The notes under the pieces: generated by a model
What the model was told of the DNA's origin: nothing
Database searches by the model: none
What the model saw: only the letters and a program-made list of their open reading frames with translations
Assembly: GCA_029556615.1 (NCBI GenBank)
Contig: JAKQDD010000171.1
Span: 21,592 to 85,591 of the forward strand
DNA: 64,000 bases
Direction of reading: 5' to 3'
Origin: Verrucomicrobiota bacterium
Lineage (GTDB): Bacteria; Verrucomicrobiota; Verrucomicrobiia; Limisphaerales; J093
Program-made: the position numbers and the translations under genes
Shown here: positions 15,792 to 24,580 of the stretch, one piece after another
Layout: the number at the start of each line of letters is the position of its first letter
Numbering within the stretch: the stretch's first letter is position 1

Positions 15792-17294
15792 TCACGGACC
15801 CTTCGTCAAGCCCCCAAATCCGCGAAGGAACCGACGGAGCAACGAGGCGACGCCGATGGTGATGGTGGCGCCGATCAGCGTGAACCATGGCCAGGCGACC
15901 TCGGCGCGCAGGAAGGTGTAAATGCCGACCATGCACACGAGGGAGGTCAGCATGCCGGCCACCAGGGGCGCGGCACCCCCTCGGCGCCACCAAAGCGCCA
16001 GCACCAGACCGCCGAGCACCGCCCCGTTGGTCAGCCCGTTGAGCGCGAGCGCGGTGTTGATGACACTCGTCACCTCCCGCGTCAGAAAGGCCACCAGCAC
16101 GAGCAAGACCGCCCAGAACAGCGTCGAGCCTTTGCTGAACCTCAGGTAGTGCTCCTCGCTGTGCGCCCGGCGCGTCAGCCCCTTGTAGAAGTCCATCGTG
16201 AACACCGAGGAGAGCGCCGACAACGCCGCGCTGACCGACGACATCGCGGCGGCAAGAATCGCGACGATGAGGAAACCCTTGAACACGTGCGGCACCTTCG
16301 TGAGGATGAAGATCGGGAAGACGTAATCGTTCTTGCCCACCCCGGGACGGGCTTCGGGAATCGGGATCGGCATGTTGGGATTCGCCTGGTAGTAAGCCCA
16401 CAGCATCGCGCCCACGAGCAGGAAGAGCAGAAACAGCGGCAGGATCAGCACGGCGCTCAACAGCAGCGCCTTGCGGCCATCCGCCACCGACCGGCACGTC
16501 AGCACCCGCTGCACGATCAGCTGGTCCGCCCCGTGCGTGGACATCACGAACACCGTGCCGCCGATGAGGCCCATCCAGAGGTTGAACGGCTTGGCCAGGG
16601 TGAACGCCCCGTTCAGCCAGTGGAGCTTCCCGCCGTCCGCGGCGATCGCCAGCGTCCCGCCCCAGCCCCCGTCCATCAGCGTCGGAATGTAACAGAGCGT
16701 GAACAGGCCGCCGCCCAGGAAGATCAGGAACTGCACCGCCTCGACCCAGACCGCCGACTTCACCCCGCCAAAGAACGTGTACGTGAGCGACAGCACGGTG
16801 AAGAAGATGATGGTCCAGACAATGCCGCTCTCGCTGATGCCGAACATCAGCTGGATGGGAATACACGTGATGTAAACCCGCACACCGGCGGCGATCAGCC
16901 CGGCAATCAGGAAGAAACCGCCCGCCGTGCGCCGCGCTGCCGGGCCGAAGGCGTCGGCAAACAGTTGGTAGGGCGAGTAGATCTCCCCCTTGAAATAGTG
17001 CGGGACGAGCACGATCGCCAGAACCACCCGCGCCAGCACGTAGCCGAAGATGATCTGAATGAACGTCAGGGCGTCCGCGCCAAACGCCATCGCCGGCACC
17101 CCGATGAACGTGAGGGCGCTCGTCTCGGTGGCCACGATCGAGAACCCAACGCCCCACCACGGCATGTTCTTGCTGCCGAGGAAATAGTCCCGCGTGCTCC
17201 GCTGGCCGCGTCCCTGCCACAGACCGAAGCCGATGATGCCCGCCATGTAAGCCAGGATCACCAACCCATCGACGAAGTTGAAGTAGTCGCTCAT
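15792..17294 (-). CDS. Sodium:solute symporter family transporter
   Basis: 500-residue inner-membrane protein of the SSS family, with about 13 hydrophobic segments. Family features include DYFLGSKNMPWWGVGFSIVATETSALTFIG in the first third, the core segment FFGGVKSAVWVEAVQF, and ILAAAMSSVSAALSALSSV near residue 350 (the sodium-binding Ser-rich helix). It should import a sugar, sialic acid, myo-inositol or similar solute with sodium; the substrate is not readable. The C-terminus ends in a basic stretch. It follows the truncated PEP-CTERM gene on the same strand, 375 bp downstream of it, and precedes the PEP-CTERM/LamG pair. Confidence 0.92.
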   Translation of the reverse strand: MSDYFNFVDGLVILAYMAGIIGFGLWQGRGQRSTRDYFLGSKNMPWWGVGFSIVATETSALTFIGVPAMAFGADALTFIQIIFGYVLARVVLAIVLVPHYFKGEIYSPYQLFADAFGPAARRTAGGFFLIAGLIAAGVRVYITCIPIQLMFGISESGIVWTIIFFTVLSLTYTFFGGVKSAVWVEAVQFLIFLGGGLFTLCYIPTLMDGGWGGTLAIAADGGKLHWLNGAFTLAKPFNLWMGLIGGTVFVMSTHGADQLIVQRVLTCRSVADGRKALLLSAVLILPLFLLFLLVGAMLWAYYQANPNMPIPIPEARPGVGKNDYVFPIFILTKVPHVFKGFLIVAILAAAMSSVSAALSALSSVFTMDFYKGLTRRAHSEEHYLRFSKGSTLFWAVLLVLVAFLTREVTSVINTALALNGLTNGAVLGGLVLALWWRRGGAAPLVAGMLTSLVCMVGIYTFLRAEVAWPWFTLIGATITIGVASLLRRFLRGFGGLTKGP

Positions 17295-17513
17295 GGGCGT
17301 TGCCGCACAAGGATTTCACCGGAGAACAGCGGGCGCTGACCAGAAAAAACCGCTGGGTTCCGCTTTCCCGATCCGGAGCGGATTGCCGCGAAGTCCGGAA
17401 GAGGGGAGGCCGCAACAACGCGCAAAACTCGCAAGGAGAGCAACAACCGTGCAGGGCGCGTCCCAGGCCGTTTTGGGGGCAACGAATGTCCACCCCTTTG
17501 AGGAACACCACAC

Positions 17514-17526
17514 TAGAGTCCTCGAT
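17514..17526. repeat. Isolated type A terminus
   Basis: TAGAGTCCTCGA followed by T, joined directly to the left end of the type B element at 17527. No matching second terminus is present, so this is one end of a type A element. Confidence 0.6.
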
Positions 17527-17613
17527 TAGCGAGGCGCGGGAGAGAGGGTCCGGAAAGGCAGGGAGGCTTCATGGGATCGCGGACTTCGTTAGGTCTGAGG
17601 CGGCGCCTCGCTA
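17527..17613. repeat. Type B inverted-repeat element, full length
   Basis: 87 bp bounded by TAGCGAGGCGC (17527-17537) and GCGCCTCGCTA (17603-17613). Inverted, its first 22 bp are identical to the left end of the copy at 34349 (through GCCTCAGACC). The middle differs from the other copies, so the termini are the conserved part. Confidence 0.8.
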
Positions 17614-17633
17614 GCCGATGACGAGCCGCCTCC

Positions 17634-17650
17634 GTCGTTCCCACGACGAC
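17634..17650 (-). terminator. Short hairpin downstream of the PEP-CTERM remnant
   Basis: CGTCGT and ACGACG form a 6-bp stem with a 4-nt loop just past the end of the truncated PEP-CTERM gene. No T-run follows. Possible transcript end or RNA-stabilising stem; weak evidence. Confidence 0.25.
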
Positions 17651-17669
17651 CAGGAGTCAGCCTCGGCGG

Positions 17670-18416
17670 TCAACGGCGGCGGGCGAACCTCCGCCACACC
17701 GCGATTCCAGACAAACAGAGTCCTGCGCAAAGCGCGCCGTGCCGCGGCTCGGGCACGACCGTGATCGAGAAATTGTCGATATAGGCCAGGCCCGCCCCGC
17801 TCCCCGTTGCCGAGTCATGGCCCAGTTGGATCGTCCAACCGCTCAAACTCGTGACGCCATTGATCGGGATCCCGTTGTCCACGACCACCCCGTCATACGA
17901 CGAGAAGGCTTTCATCAGGGTGAAGTCCCAAACCATCGTGACGTTGGCGTAACGATCGAACACGGTTGGCGCCGAGCCGGCCCCGGAGTTCCACCCGTTG
18001 GGCAATGTCTGTCCGCCGGCTTGGTCCCACTGGAGCCCATACGTGGGCGCGCCCGCATCCCACCACCACCACCACAGGTTATGCGCAACATTGCCCTCGG
18101 CCGGTGTCGGACGGTAGATGTCGTAGCTGACCGTCACGACCAGACCGGCCGGGCTGGTGATTGTCGGGATCGCGTGGTCCATGAACGATGTGGCACCCTG
18201 CAAGTCGGGCACCTCCAGACGAACGGCCTGCTGGCCGACCACGGGGTCAGGCGCCGCAACAACCCGGGGGACTGCGCCGCCGCTGCTACCACCGGCTGTC
18301 CAGCCATCTTGCCCCGCCAAGTCACCCGAGGTGAATGTCGGCGACTCGAAACCGTACGCGTCATAAAAGGCGATCTGGGCTGACGTAGAGACTGCCAGAC
18401 GGCTTATCGATCCGGC
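17670..18416 (-). pseudogene. 5'-truncated PEP-CTERM protein gene
   Basis: Encodes the same beta-sandwich module as the genes at 14833 and 12875 (FYDAYGFESPTFTSGD, LAGQDGWTAGG) and ends in VVPEPRHGALCAGLCLSGIAVWRRFARRR, a recognisable PEP-CTERM. Upstream of the module only the last residues of a signal peptide remain (RLAVSTSAQIA). Then the frame meets the TGA stop of the phosphoesterase gene at 18419-18417. No ATG, GTG or TTG suits a signal peptide; the first usable start, TTG at 18320, falls inside the folded module. The two reading frames are in phase across the TGA. A deletion joining the ends of two genes is the simplest explanation; readthrough of the TGA is possible but unsupported. 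Confidence 0.65.
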
Positions 18417-21400
18417 TCAATCGTCGCCATCTTGCTCGTCCGGCGCCAGGGCGAGGCCCAGCGCCTTGAGGCCCCGGCCGTGGGCGCCGGCCCACTCCGC
18501 CGGATAGGGGGCGTCCACCCCCTTCACCGAGTGCCAGAGGATCCGGTTGAGCTCGTCCTCGTTGGCGGCGTCGACATGGGCGAAATCCTGTTTCAGGCTC
18601 AAGTCGGCGAAGTGGCGCTCCCGCGGCGGGAGCGAGGCCGTGCCGGGATTCATTTCATCCAGCGGGATGTTGTTGGACAGGCAGGAGTAAGGGGTGAAAT
18701 CCGCGACCGGCGTGAAACACGCGGTCATGAGGGGCGCGCCGGCGTCAAGCTGGGTCATCGCCGGCAGGCCGAGGATACGTTCCATGGTATGCAGCACCGC
18801 GGTTTGGTTGTAGAACTCGCTGACCACGCGCCCGCGCTTCGTGTACGGGCTGATGACCAGGCAGATCGAGCGGTGGCCGTCCACGTGATCGAAGCCCGCC
18901 TGCGGATCGTCCTCGATCACGAAGATGCAGGTGTTCGTCCAGAACCGGCTCCGGCTGACCGCCTCGGCGACGCGCCCCAGCGCGAGATCATTGTCGGCGA
19001 CCTGGGCGCGCGGTGTGGGGTATCCAGGCGAGGATCCTGTCGTGTGGTCCTCGGGCAGGTAGAGGAACACGAAGTGCGGAAGGAACCCGGTGGCTTCCGC
19101 CTCCTGCAGTTCCCGGAGGAACCCGTCGGCGCGGACGACGTCAGGGATCTTCATGTTCCAGCCGGGGACATTCGTCGAGCTGTAGGGCCGGAGGGATTCG
19201 ATGCCGATGTTCTGGACGTAGCGGATCGATCGCGTGCCACTGACAAAGTCGCGGTAGATCCCGGTCCAGGTCGCACTCGAAGGCACGGATTCGGCATAGT
19301 CGAACTCGCCGTAGTTGCGGAACGACAGACCATGCTCCAGGACGTTGTTCCAGATGAAGCCCGTGGACGAGTAGTTCAGCGCGTCGTCGCCCCACGGGGC
19401 ACTGCGGGTGAACCCGCCGAAGGACTTCTCCATGTAATCCGTCGAGTTCCCCTCGGTGACCCAGTTGTGGCCGTCGGACGAGTTCACGCCGTTGCAGTAG
19501 AAGTTGTCCAGCAACACGAACTGTTCGGCCAGGGCGTGATGGTTGGGCGTGACGGCGCGCCCGAAGACGCAGAGCGCCGGATCGCCGTTGCCTTGCGGCA
19601 GATCGCCGAACAACTGGTCGTACGTCCGGTTCTCCTTCACGACATAGATCACATGGCGGAAGACGGAAGGCTCGCCCCAACGCGCCGGCACCGGGACGGG
19701 CGGCACGTCGCTGATCGAGGCGTCGCGCTCGCGCAGCATCTGCGGGACGCGGGCGTCCTCGTACACCTGGGCGGTGAGCTTGCTGAGGGTCTCGGGGTCC
19801 GGGACGCCGACGCGGTTGAGGGTGCCGAGATACCAATAAACGCTCCAACTCGTGCCGGCCTGCAGGCGGTTGCGGGATCCCAGGCCCTTGGCGTTGCAGA
19901 CCAACAAGCGATCGCCCCGAGCCACCACGCCGCTGGGATACCACCCCGCCGGAATGTAACCCTCGACGACACTCCGGTTGCGGGATCCCCCGGGCAACGC
20001 CACCACGGCGATGGCGTTGTTGCCGCCGTTGGCGACGTACAGCCGGCGCTCATCCGGGCTGAGGGCGAGCGCGTTGGCGGCGCTGCCAAAGGGCAGAGCC
20101 GCATCCGGCCGCACCGAGATCGTCTCAGCGACACTCTTCGAGGCGGTGTCGATGACGGTCACCGTGTCAGAGTTCGCGTTGGCCACGTAGAGCCGCGAGC
20201 CGTCCGCACTGAGGACGAGGTCCGAAGGATGCAACCCCGTGAGGATGAGATGCGTCTGCGCACCGGCCATCAGGTCCACCACCGACACCGCTCCGCTCGA
20301 GCCTACACCCCGTTCTTCCACCACCACGGCGGAGCCCGCCGAAGGGGCGGTGCGATCGCCCGCCCCGGGCCGGCGCCCGCCCCAGTCCGAGACGTACGCC
20401 GTGGTGCCGTCGGCTGACAACACCACGTCGAAAGGCGCCAGCCCGACCGGGATCTGCCTCGACACGCTGCCGGTTGCGAGATCCACCACGGCCAGCGTGT
20501 TGTTCCGGGACAGGCACACGTAAGCTCGCGTGCCGGCCTCATTCAACGCAATCCCGCAGGGGTAGGAGGCCCCATTCCCGGGCAGCATGATCGAGCGGAG
20601 CCAGGAGACCGTCCCGTCAGCGGCAATGGCTCCTTCCCAGAGGCCGCTCTGGGAATCCGTCGCATACAGCCGCTGGCCATCCGCCCTCACCATCACACCG
20701 TGCAGCGAGCCGCCGCCGCCGCTGGGGAAGCTCAGCTCCTGGATGACCGACCAGAAGGCGGCGTCCACGGCCACAATCCCGCGGTTGTCCTTCGCGTAGA
20801 CAAACTGGCCATCCGGCGCAACGGCCAGGTCCACCGGCCGCCCGCCGAACTCGAGGGAATCGCCGGCAGGCCGGACGAGCTGCGCGGTCGCCACCGCGGT
20901 GGCGCCATCGAATGCCTCGCCGGTGCGCGGCGCCGGCGTGAATTGCCGGACCCGATAGAACAGCGTGGCGCCTGCCGGCTGAACGACCGCCATCCGATTC
21001 GTGGTGGGCCCGCCGGACTCGGTCCAGGCCGCCGACGATAGTCCCGCTGCGTGCTCGACCTGGAAGGGCGGCTCGCCTCCCTCCCATGTGAAGCTCAATC
21101 CGCCCTCCCCAAACGAGAAGCTCGCCAGGCGCGGCAGCGCGTCACCGCTGGGCAACCCGGACGCGGCGGCGGTCCCGAATTCGAGCAGAGCGCTTTCCGG
21201 AAGCCAGCCGTCCACGAACTGAATGCTGTTGACGAACCCCGGCTGCGTGCCCTCCCCTGCCCCGCGCCCCGTGGTGAACAGCAAGACGGCAGGGCCGAGC
21301 GAATGCCGGCCATCGACGCCTTCCGCGAGCGGTTGCGTCCCGACGCGGAGGCCGTTCACGCATTTCGTCAGGCGCTGCGCGGGCGGTGCCGTCAAGTCCA

Positions 21401-23096
21401 CGGCCAGCGCCACGCGGTGCCAGGCGTCCGGCGCAATCGGACCGTGATAGGCGCCCTCGGCGCCCACGCCATTCGGATCGGGCAACGTGAAGGCGTCCCC
21501 GATGCAGAGGTCGGCATCGTTGTCCCGGTGGTTGAACGGATCGGTCTGGACCAGCGCGCGCCAGCGGTCGGTGCTCGAGCTGGGGAACATGAGGTCCAGC
21601 ACCAGGGTGTACTGATTGACGAACCGGCCGCCGCCGTTGGGCCTTGCCCCGTGGCGCATCCGGTAGCCGGCCTCGACTCCGTGGGTTCCGAACGCCATCA
21701 CCCGGGCGGGGGAACCGGCGATGGGCATGGCCTCGAAGGTCGTTCGCGACGCCGCATCGCCACGGTACTCGAGGTCGGCGCCCACCGTTGCCCGCAGGTC
21801 GCCGCCGTTGAAGTCCCACTGCCCCGTAACCCGCGGCGCATAGACCTCGAGGGCCGCTCCCGCGGTGAGCGCCGATCCCACCGCGTTCATCACGTGGACG
21901 GCATAAACCCCTTGCCGGCCGGTTTGCGTGGCGGGAACCGTGAGCATGGCGTTGGTGGCGCCCGGCATGTTGGTGCCGTTGCACCGCCACTGGTACGTGA
22001 GCGGCGGATCGCCGGTCGCCGCGACGCTGAAGGTCGCCGTCGTGCCCAGGCTGAGGCGGAGGTCGCCCGTGCTCTCCACCACCAGCGGCGGCGCCCCGGT
22101 GCCGATGCTGTAAAGGCCGACGTCGTCCACGCCAAAATACCAGCTGTCCGTGCCGGCGTGCGCGAACCGCAAGCGGACCCGGGGTTGGTCGTCGGCAAGC
22201 GGCAGGCGGTGGAATTCCACGCGCTTGGACTCGACCCGGTTGTCGTCGACGCGCGGGCTGATGAAGGGGGCGAGCGCGGCCCACTGATTCGAGGCGACGC
22301 CCACAAACGCCCCGTAGGTGCCGCCGCGGGTCAGGCCGCTGACGGGGTCCAGATAGGTTGCGACGTCGCTGTAGCGGTTGGTGAGGGTTCGCAGCGCGTC
22401 CACCGCGCCGTCGCCCGAGCGCAACACGCGGGGACCGTCAATCAGGTAGACGACCGGCAGCCAGGTCGCGCCGCCGTCCACCGAATACTCGACCGCGCCG
22501 AGGCTGTCCTGGTTCTGTTCCCACATGCTGTGAAAGGCGAGGTGGACGTTCGTTCGGCCGGTCAGGTCGTAGTCGGGCGAAAACAGGTAGAGGACCTGGC
22601 TGCCGCCGCTGCGATAGCCCGAGTTGCCGAAGGCGAACCGGCCACGGGCAAGATCGCTGACCACCTGGCCATTGACGACGTTGGCCGGGTTCGAGGAGAG
22701 CACGCGCTGGTAATCCGTGGTCGGGGTGTGTGAGTTGTAGCTGAGGAAAGCGTTGGTGAAGCGATCCCGCGAGACGACTATCCAGCGCGCATACGACGCG
22801 GAGTTGAGGTACTGGAGATTCAACCGCGGATCCGGCACGGCGGAGTAGGTCGTCTGCGTCCAGCCCTCGGGCAGGGCCCCTTCCGGCGTGGCATCGAAGT
22901 CTTCGAAGTGAACCGGCGCCGGCAGGGTGATCGCGGCGGCCCGAGCGCCCGCGGGTGCGAAGGCGACGGCCGCGAGAAACGCGAGTCCGAAGCCGGCAGC
23001 CCGGGCGGGGAATCGAAGAAGCGCGTTCACGAAGCCACTGTGCGATTTGCAGGCCGATGTGTCGAGAAGCCAAACCGGCGCCCGATCCTCGTCCAT
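18417..23096 (-). CDS. Exported multidomain phosphoesterase with LamG/Ig and YVTN propeller domains
   Basis: About 1559 residues. After a signal peptide (FPARAAGFGLAFLAAVAFAP) come a lectin-like N-terminal region (HFEDFDATPEGALPEGW), an Ig-like domain (LGTTATFSVAATGDPPLTYQW) and a LamG domain. A YVTN-type propeller follows (RLYVANANSDTVTVIDTAS, RLYVANGGNNAIAVVALPGG). The C-terminal third is a phosphoesterase of the acid phosphatase/phospholipase C superfamily: HVIYVVKENRTYDQLFGDL, DNFYCNGVNSSDGHNW, IFVIEDDPQAGFDHVDGHR, SPYTKRGRVV. The NRTYD and DHVDGHR segments are the conserved metal/active-site blocks. Propeller plus phosphoesterase is a known pairing; the added LamG and Ig modules suggest surface binding. 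ATG at 23096 is used; GTG codons at 23141 and 23030 are also possible, none with a clear ribosome binding site. Confidence 0.88.
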   Translation of the reverse strand: MDEDRAPVWLLDTSACKSHSGFVNALLRFPARAAGFGLAFLAAVAFAPAGARAAAITLPAPVHFEDFDATPEGALPEGWTQTTYSAVPDPRLNLQYLNSASYARWIVVSRDRFTNAFLSYNSHTPTTDYQRVLSSNPANVVNGQVVSDLARGRFAFGNSGYRSGGSQVLYLFSPDYDLTGRTNVHLAFHSMWEQNQDSLGAVEYSVDGGATWLPVVYLIDGPRVLRSGDGAVDALRTLTNRYSDVATYLDPVSGLTRGGTYGAFVGVASNQWAALAPFISPRVDDNRVESKRVEFHRLPLADDQPRVRLRFAHAGTDSWYFGVDDVGLYSIGTGAPPLVVESTGDLRLSLGTTATFSVAATGDPPLTYQWRCNGTNMPGATNAMLTVPATQTGRQGVYAVHVMNAVGSALTAGAALEVYAPRVTGQWDFNGGDLRATVGADLEYRGDAASRTTFEAMPIAGSPARVMAFGTHGVEAGYRMRHGARPNGGGRFVNQYTLVLDLMFPSSSTDRWRALVQTDPFNHRDNDADLCIGDAFTLPDPNGVGAEGAYHGPIAPDAWHRVALAVDLTAPPAQRLTKCVNGLRVGTQPLAEGVDGRHSLGPAVLLFTTGRGAGEGTQPGFVNSIQFVDGWLPESALLEFGTAAASGLPSGDALPRLASFSFGEGGLSFTWEGGEPPFQVEHAAGLSSAAWTESGGPTTNRMAVVQPAGATLFYRVRQFTPAPRTGEAFDGATAVATAQLVRPAGDSLEFGGRPVDLAVAPDGQFVYAKDNRGIVAVDAAFWSVIQELSFPSGGGGSLHGVMVRADGQRLYATDSQSGLWEGAIAADGTVSWLRSIMLPGNGASYPCGIALNEAGTRAYVCLSRNNTLAVVDLATGSVSRQIPVGLAPFDVVLSADGTTAYVSDWGGRRPGAGDRTAPSAGSAVVVEERGVGSSGAVSVVDLMAGAQTHLILTGLHPSDLVLSADGSRLYVANANSDTVTVIDTASKSVAETISVRPDAALPFGSAANALALSPDERRLYVANGGNNAIAVVALPGGSRNRSVVEGYIPAGWYPSGVVARGDRLLVCNAKGLGSRNRLQAGTSWSVYWYLGTLNRVGVPDPETLSKLTAQVYEDARVPQMLRERDASISDVPPVPVPARWGEPSVFRHVIYVVKENRTYDQLFGDLPQGNGDPALCVFGRAVTPNHHALAEQFVLLDNFYCNGVNSSDGHNWVTEGNSTDYMEKSFGGFTRSAPWGDDALNYSSTGFIWNNVLEHGLSFRNYGEFDYAESVPSSATWTGIYRDFVSGTRSIRYVQNIGIESLRPYSSTNVPGWNMKIPDVVRADGFLRELQEAEATGFLPHFVFLYLPEDHTTGSSPGYPTPRAQVADNDLALGRVAEAVSRSRFWTNTCIFVIEDDPQAGFDHVDGHRSICLVISPYTKRGRVVSEFYNQTAVLHTMERILGLPAMTQLDAGAPLMTACFTPVADFTPYSCLSNNIPLDEMNPGTASLPPRERHFADLSLKQDFAHVDAANEDELNRILWHSVKGVDAPYPAEWAGAHGRGLKALGLALAPDEQDGDD

Positions 23097-23130
23097 CGGG
23101 AGCGAAGACGAAACCTGACTTCTTTCCGCT

Positions 23131-23152
23131 GAATCCTCCACGACGAGGATTC
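23131..23152. promoter_or_regulatory. Perfect inverted repeat before the phosphoesterase gene
   Basis: GAATCCTC at 23131-23138 and GAGGATTC at 23145-23152 form a perfect 8-bp inverted repeat with a 6-bp spacer, 35 bp before the preferred start codon. It could be an operator. The adjoining sequence read on the minus strand (TAGAATCCTCG) resembles a diverged type A terminus (TAGAGTCCTCG), so it may instead be a repeat relic. Confidence 0.35.
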
Positions 23153-23389
23153 TACAGACCGTTCATGGCCGCGAATCGATCCGGTAGAGCCCGCGAAAAC
23201 CTTCGAGGATGACAGAGTGACAGGTTAACAGTCCCCATTGCGGAACGTCCAGAAGAGCGGACAGGTTCCGGTGCGCACACCTCGCCGTTCGCATGTGCGG
23301 AGAAGGCCCGCCAGTAGCGGCGAGCGTTGGGTCCTATGTCAGGAGCTCTGGAATCACTTCCTCCTGCAGCAGGGGTCGGATCTGGCGGT

Positions 23390-23995
23390 TCAGGGCAACC
23401 GGACGGGCTGAACGCGGCCATCGAAGTAGAGCGCGTTTTTGCCCATCCAGATCGAACTGGCCGGGTGGAGGACGTTGGCATCGCCCAGGATGGGGGTGTC
23501 TTCGCGACCGCCGAAGAGCTTGTTGACGATCACGAGGGCTTCGTTGGTGTACATGGCGGCCCATTGGGGGGCGGAATAGGGGGCGCCGTTGAGCCAGAAA
23601 TTCCATTCGTAACTCGTTCCTTCCACCGGGAAGAGCTTGTGATCCGAAGGGCAGTGGAACACCCGGTTGGTTCCCGGGCCGGGGAAGAGGGTGGTGGTGA
23701 TGGGCGGCAGCGCGGGCTGCTGGCTGGGAAGGTAGCCGGCGCAGAACGGCAGTCGGTCGCGGTTGTCATCCACGTACACCATGAGGGCGATGCCGATCTG
23801 GTGCAGGTTGCTGAGGCAGGCGGCGGACTGGGCACGGGCTTTGCCACGGCCCAACGCCGGCAACAGGAGGCTGGACAGAATCCCAATGATCGCAATGACG
23901 ACCAGCAGTTCGATGAGGGTGAAGGCGCGGCGGGGCAACGCCGCGAACCGGCGGCGGCCGTGGTTCGAGGATTGCCTTGCGCCATTGATGTGCAT
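23390..23995 (-). CDS. Prepilin-type N-terminal cleavage/methylation domain protein
   Basis: 201-residue pseudopilin. A basic leader of 23 residues ([13 protein letters not shown]) is followed by [20 protein letters not shown] and [25 protein letters not shown]. The C-terminal half shows [10 protein letters not shown] and [15 protein letters not shown], equivalent to the H-X9-DG pattern of this family. Alanine rather than glycine stands at the cleavage site, as in the pseudopilin at 1511. It is last in a minus-strand run with an anchored protein and a Tat oxidoreductase, 24 bp after the former. Confidence 0.9.
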   Translation of the reverse strand: MHINGARQSSNHGRRRFAALPRRAFTLIELLVVIAIIGILSSLLLPALGRGKARAQSAACLSNLHQIGIALMVYVDDNRDRLPFCAGYLPSQQPALPPITTTLFPGPGTNRVFHCPSDHKLFPVEGTSYEWNFWLNGAPYSAPQWAAMYTNEALVIVNKLFGGREDTPILGDANVLHPASSIWMGKNALYFDGRVQPVRLP

Positions 23996-24019
23996 CGAGA
24001 GTCGCGGGGGCGGCGCCGG

Positions 24020-24574
24020 TCACCGGGCCTGTTCCACCTCGTTGATCGTGCGCAGCAGTTGGGAGATGACCGGGGTGGTGCTGCCGCGGTACCGGACATC
24101 CTGGGCGTTGTACTGCGCGGTGGCACGGCGCAACTGGGCCTGGCCTTCCGGGGTCTGGAACAGGGCACCCAGACCGGCCCGCTCGATGGGATCGAGGCCC
24201 TCCCGATAGGCGGCAATCCAGCGCGCCATGGCGTCGATGTTGGCCTGCCGCTGCTCGTCAGGCGAATGCCGGACGATGAGCTGGAGGACCTTGATTCGTT
24301 CGGGATCGAAGAACTCGAGGAACACGCGCTGCCGGTTGGCGGGATCGCTGAGGGGACCGTAACGGCGCGTCAGGTAAGCCTCGAGCCGGGCGTCCGGGTC
24401 TTTGAGCGCGCGGGCGGGAATGCCGGCCCTGATGTCGCGGAGCAAATCCTGCGGCGTGCCCTGCGGGAAGAAGCGGAGCCATCCGAAGCCCAGCAGCAGC
24501 AGGAATATACCGGCACCGGCGCCAGTGCAGGCCAAGGTTCGTTTGGCGCCTGGCTTCATAGGCATCCGCAGCAT
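24020..24574 (-). CDS. Single-pass anchored protein of unknown function
   Basis: 184 residues, not recognised. One transmembrane segment (LACTGAGAGIFLLLLGFGWL, about residues 14-33) precedes an all-helical soluble region rich in Arg, Gln and Leu (DARLEAYLTRRYGPLSDPANRQRVFLEF; QRQANIDAMARWIAAYREGL). It lies between a Tat oxidoreductase gene (6 bp upstream) and a pseudopilin gene (24 bp downstream), so the three are probably one operon. Similar helical anchored proteins next to pseudopilins are seen in Verrucomicrobia, but I can give no function. Confidence 0.65.
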   Translation of the reverse strand: MLRMPMKPGAKRTLACTGAGAGIFLLLLGFGWLRFFPQGTPQDLLRDIRAGIPARALKDPDARLEAYLTRRYGPLSDPANRQRVFLEFFDPERIKVLQLIVRHSPDEQRQANIDAMARWIAAYREGLDPIERAGLGALFQTPEGQAQLRRATAQYNAQDVRYRGSTTPVISQLLRTINEVEQAR

Positions 24575-24580
24575 GCGGGC

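Larger units (their letters stand above)
17295..17669. other. Intergenic region, 375 bp, with type A and B repeat ends
   Basis: No gene supported. It holds an isolated type A terminus at 17514-17525, a full-length type B element at 17527-17613 and a small hairpin at 17634-17650. The 200 bp nearest the symporter gene show no recognisable promoter. Confidence 0.6.

Noticed and set aside
18408..18425. Selenocysteine readthrough of TGA
   Set aside because: No SECIS-like hairpin or selenoprotein motif found; a 5' truncation explains the arrangement more simply.
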